A DNA stretch of 19,067 nt, from NCBI GenBank assembly GCA_027050975.1, contig JALUAR010000089.1, positions 1-19,067 on the forward strand, given 5' to 3'. Numbering within the stretch: the stretch's first letter is position 1; each line of letters starts with the position of its first letter. Below the pieces are notes generated by a model. It saw nothing but the letters and a program-made list of their open reading frames with translations. It did not search any database and was not told the DNA's origin. The position numbers and the translations under genes were made by a program. Of this stretch, positions 13,190 through 19,067 are shown in pieces. This DNA comes from Thermodesulfovibrio sp. (GTDB lineage Bacteria; Nitrospirota; Thermodesulfovibrionia; Thermodesulfovibrionales; JdFR-85).

Positions 13190-13849
13190 TCATTCCTGAA
13201 TCTTTCGTAACAAATCAAGCAGTTCGGAGAGGTCCTTTTTTATGAAATAGTCCGCCTCTGTGAGAACCTCTGGAGGACGATATCCGTAAAGTACAGCAAC
13301 TGTAAGAATGCCTGCTGCCTTACCAGCCTTTATATCGAGGTTGCTGTCACCGATTATCATCGCATCCTCCGGAGTAAGCCCTGTCAATTCCAGGACATGT
13401 TGTATGGGAACGGGCGAGGGTTTCTTCTCCGGTGTGCTGTCACTTCCTATGATATATTCAAAATACTCTGCCAGCTTTAACTCCTCAAGGAGTCGTCTCG
13501 AAAGGGCCTCCCTTTTATTGGATATTACAGCCTTGGTGTAGCTGTCAAGTGCCTTAAGAGTCTCTTCCACTTTTGGGTATGGTCGGGTGTGGGTTGTGAG
13601 GTTTTTTGAATAATGCTCAAGAAACCTGTTTATAACCTCTTCTTTGATAGAGAGGTTGTCTGAAATAACCTTTTCAATAAGACGGGTAATGCCTTCGCCT
13701 ACCAGTTTTATAGTCTCGGATACAGACAGGGGGACATAGCCATAGGGCTTAATAGCATAGTTTAATGCCTCGGTAATATCCCTTGAGGAGTCAACAAGGG
13801 TGCCGTCAAGGTCAAAAAGCAAGAGCCTGATCTTATTTTTCCTTTGCAT
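13190..13849 (-). CDS. HAD phosphatase, phosphoglycolate phosphatase-like
   Basis: A 219-residue HAD hydrolase. Motif I is DLDGTLVDS (nucleophile D13, acid D15). A helical cap of the Gph/PGP type follows at about 20-85, with motif II SNK near 113, a Lys in EKKPSP near 142 and motif III GDSNLDIKAG near 168. Known relatives remove phosphate from 2-phosphoglycolate, pyrophosphate or sugar phosphates; the substrate cannot be read from sequence. ATG 13849 is used, though no good ribosome site precedes it. It is transcribed away from the methyltransferase gene and has a good promoter at 13889-13918. Confidence 0.88.
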   Translation of the reverse strand: MQRKNKIRLLLFDLDGTLVDSSRDITEALNYAIKPYGYVPLSVSETIKLVGEGITRLIEKVISDNLSIKEEVINRFLEHYSKNLTTHTRPYPKVEETLKALDSYTKAVISNKREALSRRLLEELKLAEYFEYIIGSDSTPEKKPSPVPIQHVLELTGLTPEDAMIIGDSNLDIKAGKAAGILTVAVLYGYRPPEVLTEADYFIKKDLSELLDLLRKIQE

Positions 13850-13888
13850 ATGGAGAAAAGTGAAAGGGGTTTAGTCTGTACATCAGTC

Positions 13889-13918
13889 ATTATATCACGC
13901 TGGTGGATATGGTTGCAA
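13889..13918 (-). promoter_or_regulatory. sigma-70-type promoter of the HAD phosphatase gene
   Basis: On the minus strand TTGCAA (13918-13913) and a perfect TATAAT (13894-13889) are 18 bases apart. Transcription would begin about 33 bases before the ATG. TTGCAA is its own reverse complement, so it could also serve as a -35 for the divergent methyltransferase gene, paired with TATTCT at 13938-13943 (19-base spacer, weak). Confidence 0.55.
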
Positions 13919-13961
13919 TTAAACACAATTAAGATCTTATTCTGGTAATATAAATACCTGA

Positions 13962-14020
13962 ACCCAGTGATTCTTTGTTATCGTTACTGCTGGGTCTGGA
14001 TGAATAATCACTGCCCGGGT
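13962..14020 (+). promoter_or_regulatory. structured leader before the methyltransferase gene
   Basis: AGTGATT (13966-13972) can pair with AATCACT (14006-14012), extended by ACCC (13962-13965) with GGGT (14017-14020) over a 4-base bulge. A competing pair, ACCCAG (13962-13967) with CTGGGT (13990-13995), would exclude the first. The 9-mer gggtctgga occurs twice (13992-14000 and 14017-14025), and the second copy runs into the GGAG ribosome site. This could be a translational switch or a degenerate repeat; no known riboswitch class is recognised. Confidence 0.35.
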
Positions 14021-14032
14021 CTGGAGTTGTAT

Positions 14033-15172
14033 ATGAAGTCTAATGAGGCACTGGAAAGGTTAATAAAGGAACGGATTAAAAAAGAGGGTCCTGTTACTTT
14101 TGAGACATTCATGGATATGGCCCTTTACTGGCCGGGGCTTGGTTACTATATGTCAGACCGCCCACCTTTCGGGCCAGAGGGTGACTTCTACACATCTTCC
14201 CATCTGCACCCGATCTTCGGCTGGATGATTGCCCTGCAGATTGACGAGATGAGGGCCCTTATGGGGAAGCCGGCGGATTTTACAGTAGTGGAGATTGGTC
14301 CCGGAAGGGGATACCTATCTGAAGGAGTAATAGAATATATCAAAAAATATCTGAAGTGGGCCGAAGGCTGGCGGTATGTGATAATAGAGCGTAATCCCCA
14401 TGCAGTGGAGTCACAAAAAAGGATACTTAGTCAACACACCGATGTGCTTCGGTGGAGTGATAACCTTTCCGAGATAGAGGGATTTTCTGGCTGTGTCATT
14501 GCCAATGAGGTGCTGGATGCATTTCCCGTACATCTTATCGAGGCAGATGGAGACCGTTTCAAAGAGATATATGTGAATGCCTCCGAAGAGGGTTTTTTCG
14601 AGATTGCCGGACAGTTAAGTAGCTTGGAGCTTCAGGAGTATATAGAGCGTTATCGGGTTCCTGTAAAACCGGGGTACAGAACAGAGGTCAATCTCAGAAT
14701 AAAGGGATATCTGTTGGAGATAAATCAATGTATGGAAGAGGGGTTTGTTCTCACCATAGATTATGGCTGGCCTGCCAGCCAATACTATTCTGAGGAGCAT
14801 AGCAAGGGTACACTTCTATGTTATTACCGTCATACCCTCAGTGAAGATCCCTATAGCAGGGTGGGGCAGCAGGATATAACTGCTCATGTGAACTTTACCT
14901 GCCTGAGAGATGTGGCCGATGAAATGGGTATTCAGACTCTGGGATACTGCCCTCAAGGTACATTTCTTGTTTCTTTGGGGATTGACAGAGTGATGGCAGA
15001 GCAGCTTCAGTATAACCCTGATTTCCAAAAAGATATTCCAAAGATAAAAGGTCTTTTGCTTGGTATGGGAGAGACTCACAAGGTGATGATACAGTACAAG
15101 GGGGATAGGGAGATAAATTCGCTGAGGGGTTTTCAGCTGAGAAACAGACTCAACCTCCTTGACCTCTGGTGA
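14033..15172 (+). CDS. class I SAM-dependent methyltransferase, MidA/NDUFAF7 family
   Basis: This 379-residue protein carries the family signature of DUF185/MidA. It begins with GPVTFETFMDMALYWPGLGYY and a GDFYTSSHLHPIFG segment. The SAM-binding glycine loop EIGPGRGYLS follows (E87, G89, G91, G93), then ANEVLDAFPVH, and GFVLTIDYG near 240. The mitochondrial relative NDUFAF7 methylates an arginine of a complex I subunit during assembly; the bacterial target is not established. ATG 14033 was chosen because GGAG lies six bases upstream; the upstream GTG 13967 would run through the structured leader. Its last 23 bases overlap the end of the convergent DUF763 gene. Confidence 0.9.
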   Translation: MKSNEALERLIKERIKKEGPVTFETFMDMALYWPGLGYYMSDRPPFGPEGDFYTSSHLHPIFGWMIALQIDEMRALMGKPADFTVVEIGPGRGYLSEGVIEYIKKYLKWAEGWRYVIIERNPHAVESQKRILSQHTDVLRWSDNLSEIEGFSGCVIANEVLDAFPVHLIEADGDRFKEIYVNASEEGFFEIAGQLSSLELQEYIERYRVPVKPGYRTEVNLRIKGYLLEINQCMEEGFVLTIDYGWPASQYYSEEHSKGTLLCYYRHTLSEDPYSRVGQQDITAHVNFTCLRDVADEMGIQTLGYCPQGTFLVSLGIDRVMAEQLQYNPDFQKDIPKIKGLLLGMGETHKVMIQYKGDREINSLRGFQLRNRLNLLDLW

Positions 15173-16256
15173 AGGTAATCAGTCTACGAATTGCATTGAT
15201 TCGGTCCTTCTGTCCGATACGGGCCCGTTCAATGGCCTTTTTCATCACCTCGATGGTCTTGTCATAGGTCTGTCTATCTACAGGATAGGGAATGCCATCC
15301 TTCCCACCAACAGCATAGCTGAACCTGGCAGGATCTTGATAGCTTACAGGGGTATCATAAATCAACTCCGAGATCAGCGAGAGGGCACGTAGTGTTTTTG
15401 CCCCTACTCCTTCGGTTCCTATAAGCTGTTCGAAATCCGCAACCTGCTTTTCATAAGTCTTTAAGAAAATCTTCTTGAGCCTGTCCGGTTTTATATCATC
15501 GGGTCTCTGGAAGTGTCTTCTTGGCATATGGAGGGAACCGAAAAGTCCGCTGCTGTCAAGAATCAGGGAGAGATCTTTCAGATTCTCTTCGGGTCTGCGA
15601 GCGGATAGTTCTGTGATTACCTTCTGGGCGTTGAGGCTGTCACGATGTACCAGGTTCAATGTCTCAGTTGTTGTTTCAGAGCATACGGCACTGTGAGGCT
15701 CTTTTGTAAATGTCTCCAGTTTCTCTGACAGCCAGTGATATCTTCTTGCCGTGGCTGTGGTCTCTGACATACCCTGTTGAACCACTGCCCATCTGCCTTC
15801 TATGTCTAAAAAGAATGTGTGATGGTATAGCTGATAGCCATCCTGAACTGCCGAGTTATCCACCTTGGCAGAGAGCCTGCTTGCATAAATGAGTGGTTCG
15901 GTATTAATACCATATCTCTGTCCTATTAATAATAATTCCTCTGGAGTTTTGCGAGACCGTTTCCCCTTGCCACCGGCAACAAAAAAACCAAGTTCCTTTT
16001 CCTGTCCTTTGATTCCTTCTTTTATTGCACCTGTTACTGTAGTGGTAAGCCCACTGCTGTGCCAGTCAAAACCCAGAACGCATCCGAGGCATTGGAACCA
16101 GAATGGGTCTGAGAGCTTTTTTAACAAGGCGGCTGTGCCGAATTCAACCACAATTGCCGAGATGATAGCTCCGGCCAGAGCCTGCATCCGTTTAAACAGC
16201 CAGTGAGGTGCCTTTCCTCCATGAAGTGGTAATGTGGCTGTACCTGTACGTTTCAT
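15150..16256 (-). CDS. DUF763 family protein
   Basis: This 368-residue protein has the strongly conserved DUF763 start MKRTGTATLPLHGGKAP, and SDPFWFQCLGCVLGFDWHSSG near residues 49-69, which is typical of the family in archaea and thermophilic bacteria. Other conserved-looking stretches are QDGYQLYHHTFF and PRRHF. There are no membrane helices. The family has no agreed biochemical function that I can state. The His, Asp and Trp residues of the conserved blocks suggest an enzyme or nucleic-acid-binding protein (inference). It begins 12 bases after the histidine kinase stop, without a clear ribosome site, so it is probably co-transcribed and possibly coupled. Its 3' end overlaps the methyltransferase gene. 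Confidence 0.9.
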   Translation of the reverse strand: MKRTGTATLPLHGGKAPHWLFKRMQALAGAIISAIVVEFGTAALLKKLSDPFWFQCLGCVLGFDWHSSGLTTTVTGAIKEGIKGQEKELGFFVAGGKGKRSRKTPEELLLIGQRYGINTEPLIYASRLSAKVDNSAVQDGYQLYHHTFFLDIEGRWAVVQQGMSETTATARRYHWLSEKLETFTKEPHSAVCSETTTETLNLVHRDSLNAQKVITELSARRPEENLKDLSLILDSSGLFGSLHMPRRHFQRPDDIKPDRLKKIFLKTYEKQVADFEQLIGTEGVGAKTLRALSLISELIYDTPVSYQDPARFSYAVGGKDGIPYPVDRQTYDKTIEVMKKAIERARIGQKDRINAIRRLITFTRGQGG

Positions 16257-16268
16257 AAGGAACTGCTT

Positions 16269-18203
16269 TTAAATATTCTCTGGAGGTTTAAGCTTAACCG
16301 GGAGTTCTATGAAAACAGACGTTCCCTCTCCGGGTATGCTTTCTGCCCAGATATCGCCATTATGCTCTTTGATTATACCATGGGATATTGAAAGCCCAAG
16401 CCCTGTTCCCTGGTCAACAGGCTTAGTTGTAAAGAAAGGGTCGAAAATTCTGGGGAGAATATCTTCGGGAATACCGATGCCATTGTCAGCAACCTCTATA
16501 ACAATCTTATCACGCTCTTTGTCAAGTTGAGTCCTGAACTTTATCAGCTTTTCGCTTTTTTTGCTTTCCGTAACAGCATGCTCCGCATTAACCAGCAGAT
16601 TCATGATTACCTGCTGTATCTGCTGAGGGTCTATGTTAATCATGGGCAAAACACCAAATTCTTTTATGATTTTTACGTTATTTGATCTTAACCAATAGGC
16701 TCTCAGGTCTATAGCGCTTTCTATAAGATCATTCAACTGAACATAGGTCCTTTCAGGAGGTTTTTGTCTTGAGAAGGTAAGAAGATTTTCCACGATTCTC
16801 TTACACCTTTCTGCGGCATTGTAGATCTTATCGAGTTCCTTCTGGATATCCTCATCTGTCACCTTCATCTTTAGCAGTTCAGTGTAACCCAGAATCCCTG
16901 TCATCGGATTGTTAAGTTCATGAGCCACTCCCGAGACAAGGAGTCCTAAAGATGCAAGCTTGTCAGTATGATATAACTGTTCTTTTAATCTCCTGAATTC
17001 GGTAATATCCTTGATAGTGAAAATCTTTGCGTCAACACTTTCAGGAAGTTTTATCGGAGAGGCACTGATTAGTAATACCTTCCCCTGACAATGCAACTCA
17101 TCCGTAAGTGCGGGATCTGTCTGGTAGATGTAAGGGATTATACATTGCTTGAATCCGTCAGGTATCTCCTCTATCTGATCAAGAGGTTTTCCCACAAGAT
17201 CCTTCGGTGCTTTTTTACATAAAGCGGCAAAGGATTTGTTGCACTTTAAGATTGTTCGACTGGTGTCAATTACTACAATACTATCAGATATGGAATCAAA
17301 GGTAGTTTGCCAGAGCTTCTGACTCTGGGAAACTACTTTGAAAAGGAGGCTGTTTTTCAGAGTGCTTGTGGCGGAGTCAAAAAATATCTCAAAGGCATGA
17401 GTATCAATCTCATTTAAGCCGTCCTCGTAAAAGGTAAAAAGCAGCATGAGTGCTTTGTAGTTTGCTATTAATTCAACGGGACAACAAAGGATTCCCTTTA
17501 CCGGATAGTTATTCAATCGTTCTGCCATCTCGGGATGTTCACTCAGGTGTTTTACATGTACCTTGTTAGGACAGTATCTTATAAAGTCAAAGATTGTGCC
17601 TTCAGGCAGTTCGATATTTTTCTGAAGCATCTCCATTATCTGATTTCCTTCAACAAGTGCCATAACAGCAGCATCAGAGCCTGTGAGCCTTAGACTGCCC
17701 GTGAGCATCTGGTCGATGATATAGGAAGAATCGAGATGCTGGTTGATGTCCTTGATTATACTGTTAATCAGCATGAGGCGCTCATTGAACTGGAGAATCC
17801 TCTTTTGTATGCGGTTAATTTCCTGCTCAGCACGATATTTTTCCATTACCTGTTTATAGATATGCGGCAGGATGTTAAAGTAGCCAACATCTTTTACTAC
17901 ATAATCATAAGCCCCGGACTTTAATGCCTCCACGGCTGTCTTTTCGTCTCCTCGGCCTGTTACAAGAACAACCGGTTTTTCAATACCGAAGTTTTTTATC
18001 TGCTTAATAAATGTAATGCCGTCAAAGTCACTTATAACATAGTCAACAAAAATCAGGTCTATTTCATCCTGCTGGATGATGTCTATGGCTTCCGAGGGGT
18101 TGTCTGTGTCAATGACAGTAATGGAGGGGTCGTATTTTTTGAATGCCTGTTTTACTAACCGAATCTGTGCTTTATTGTCTTCTATAATCAGTATCTTGCC
18201 CAT
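16269..18203 (-). CDS. soluble hybrid histidine kinase, REC-GAF-PAS-HisKA-HATPase
   Basis: A 644-residue cytoplasmic signalling protein with no membrane helix. An N-terminal receiver domain (1-125) has acidic E8/D9, phospho-acceptor D54, VTGRG and a conserved Lys in VVKD. A coiled segment (about 125-155) leads to a GAF-like region (155-300) and a PAS domain (about 308-415: FDSISDSIVVIDTSRTILKCN). The dimerisation helix carries the phospho-accepting His428 (GVAHELNNPMTG). The ATPase has NLLVNAEHA, DNGIGIP, FFTTK and GTGLGLS boxes. It receives a phosphate and also passes one on, so it probably links an upstream kinase to a further regulator. The gene lies 90 bases after the MotB-type gene and before DUF763, so a motility link is possible. 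No output regulator is adjacent. Confidence 0.93.
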   Translation of the reverse strand: MGKILIIEDNKAQIRLVKQAFKKYDPSITVIDTDNPSEAIDIIQQDEIDLIFVDYVISDFDGITFIKQIKNFGIEKPVVLVTGRGDEKTAVEALKSGAYDYVVKDVGYFNILPHIYKQVMEKYRAEQEINRIQKRILQFNERLMLINSIIKDINQHLDSSYIIDQMLTGSLRLTGSDAAVMALVEGNQIMEMLQKNIELPEGTIFDFIRYCPNKVHVKHLSEHPEMAERLNNYPVKGILCCPVELIANYKALMLLFTFYEDGLNEIDTHAFEIFFDSATSTLKNSLLFKVVSQSQKLWQTTFDSISDSIVVIDTSRTILKCNKSFAALCKKAPKDLVGKPLDQIEEIPDGFKQCIIPYIYQTDPALTDELHCQGKVLLISASPIKLPESVDAKIFTIKDITEFRRLKEQLYHTDKLASLGLLVSGVAHELNNPMTGILGYTELLKMKVTDEDIQKELDKIYNAAERCKRIVENLLTFSRQKPPERTYVQLNDLIESAIDLRAYWLRSNNVKIIKEFGVLPMINIDPQQIQQVIMNLLVNAEHAVTESKKSEKLIKFRTQLDKERDKIVIEVADNGIGIPEDILPRIFDPFFTTKPVDQGTGLGLSISHGIIKEHNGDIWAESIPGEGTSVFIELPVKLKPPENI

Positions 18204-18293
18204 CCTTATTATTATACCTCAATAAAATAGATTAATGGCGAAGATATTTTATTTAGTATTTAGTAAAGCGTTGTATTTAAGAGGCTTTCGTTG

Positions 18294-18977
18294 TTACTTC
18301 TCTCTGGCAGTAAGTATGACCACATCAACCCTTCTGTTCATTGCTCTACCCTCTGGAGTGGTATTTTCTCTGATAGGTCTGTAATGAGCATAGCCTGCTA
18401 CAGTGAACCTTTCAGGAGAGAGGCCATACTGTTCGATAAAAACCCTAAGAACAGAGATAGCCCTGAGTGTGGAGAGTTCCCAATTTGATCGGACCCCCCC
18501 CTTTCTTGGTGGAAGGTTGTCCGTATGTCCTTCTATAACAATTCTGTTGGGAATACTTTTGATGATAGCGGCGAGTTCAGCAAGGGCTTTCAAAGCTTCT
18601 CCCTTTATTTCTGCAGAGCCAGCTTCAAAAAGTAGATTCTCTCCTAATGTAACTATTATGCCTCGGCTGTCTCGCCTGACCAAAGTGCCACTTCCCAAAG
18701 AGTTTAAAGCAGACCTTATCTCTGCTTCCAACTGTTTGCCTGGTTCATTTTTTATATAAAGTTCTTGTATTACACCTTGCTCTGTGGCTGTTGCGGAGGT
18801 TTTAAATGCGGCTCTCATTGAGCTTACAAATCTGTTGAGTTTCTCGGCATCAACGGCACTGATGGCATACATGGTTGCAAAGAAGGCGAACAGGAGGGTG
18901 ATAAAGTCAGCGTAAGAAACCACCCATCTGTCAGTGTTATCACTTTCTATATTTTTTCTGTTCTGCTTCTGTCTCAT
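18294..18977 (-). CDS. second stator subunit, MotB/MotD type (OmpA domain)
   Basis: A 227-residue paralogue of the MotB at 12446. The membrane helix follows RWVVSYADFITLLFAFFATMY, with the ion-binding Asp at D24. The SYADFxTLLFAFF form is typical of proton-type MotB/MotD proteins, unlike the FADMMSLLLTFF of the first MotB. The OmpA-like domain (about 105-225) has IEGHTDNLPP, NWELSTLRA and the end motif NRRVDVV. ATG 18977 overlaps the stop of the upstream MotA-type gene as ATGA, so the two subunits are translationally coupled. The kinase and DUF763 genes follow. Confidence 0.93.
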   Translation of the reverse strand: MRQKQNRKNIESDNTDRWVVSYADFITLLFAFFATMYAISAVDAEKLNRFVSSMRAAFKTSATATEQGVIQELYIKNEPGKQLEAEIRSALNSLGSGTLVRRDSRGIIVTLGENLLFEAGSAEIKGEALKALAELAAIIKSIPNRIVIEGHTDNLPPRKGGVRSNWELSTLRAISVLRVFIEQYGLSPERFTVAGYAHYRPIRENTTPEGRAMNRRVDVVILTAREK

Positions 18978-19067
18978 AAGGTTTTAGTTTCTATAAAAGA
19001 GAGTAATCTTTCTCGTAGATAATGTGGATGCAATCCCGATTGAATACCCAATACACCTTCTACAATC
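18974..19067 (-). CDS. second MotA-type stator protein, C-terminal end (partial)
   Basis: From the right edge the minus strand reads 30 codons ending at TGA 18976-18974. The sequence IVEGVLGIQSGLHPHYLRERLLSFI is the usual MotA C-terminal pattern (EGxLxIQxGxxPxxIxxKLxxFL). It overlaps the second MotB-type gene by four bases. The rest of the gene lies outside the window. Confidence 0.8.
   Translation of the reverse strand, partial: IVEGVLGIQSGLHPHYLRERLLSFIETKTL

Noticed and set aside
13967..14032. GTG start for the MidA-type methyltransferase
   Set aside because: The extra 22 residues are Cys/Trp/Tyr-rich and unlike the family, and they come from the hairpin-rich leader; ATG 14033 follows GGAG.
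18211..18216. TATAAT on the minus strand before the histidine kinase as a promoter
   Set aside because: No -35 or extended -10 at suitable spacing; co-transcription from the stator genes is as likely.

Overview
This is a chromosomal window of a motile bacterium, most likely an anaerobic or thermophilic lineage such as Nitrospirota (Thermodesulfovibrio-like) or a neighbouring deep branch. The taxonomic guess is an inference from gene content: paired DUF507 proteins, DUF763, a ferredoxin-ASKHA (RACo-like) protein, and an aspartyl-tRNA synthetase that looks non-discriminating. No rRNA, tRNA, CRISPR array or intact mobile element was found.

Layout. Positions 1-246 hold the possible tail of one gene and a structured, REP-like repeat. 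At 247-563 an AbrB/MazE-type antitoxin is followed by the first 18 codons of a broken PIN toxin. From 4107 down to 577 (minus strand) runs a ribosomal/ssDNA-binding operon, rpsF-ssb-rpsR, then two DUF507 genes and a membrane GAF-GAF-GGDEF diguanylate cyclase whose true start is unclear. Facing the other way, 4392-10810 is a tight plus-strand operon: rluB, aspS, a PEP-carboxykinase-like P-loop protein, a [2Fe-2S]-ASKHA metalloprotein activator and a small HMA metal-binding protein. A minus-strand ZIP metal transporter converges on it, and the stop codons overlap.

At 11594-13153 a sigma-28-like promoter precedes motA-motB, whose sequences look sodium-type (PomA/PomB-like). A HAD phosphatase (minus) and a MidA/NDUFAF7-type methyltransferase (plus) diverge from a shared intergenic region at 13850-14032. 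The methyltransferase converges, with a 23-base overlap, on a minus-strand unit: the last 30 codons of a second MotA-type gene, a second MotB-type gene, a soluble REC-GAF-PAS-histidine kinase, and a DUF763 gene.

Most interesting points: (1) the PEPCK-like / ferredoxin-ASKHA / HMA gene set, coupled to aspS, which could be an uncharacterised ATP-driven redox or metal-cofactor activation system; (2) two stators of apparently different ion type about 5 kb apart; (3) a c-di-GMP synthase and two DUF507 genes in a ribosomal protein operon; (4) a clean truncation of a PIN toxin that leaves an orphan antitoxin; (5) H31/G83 in AspRS, which predicts indirect Asn-tRNA synthesis. All functional calls come from reading sequence motifs; no database search was run.
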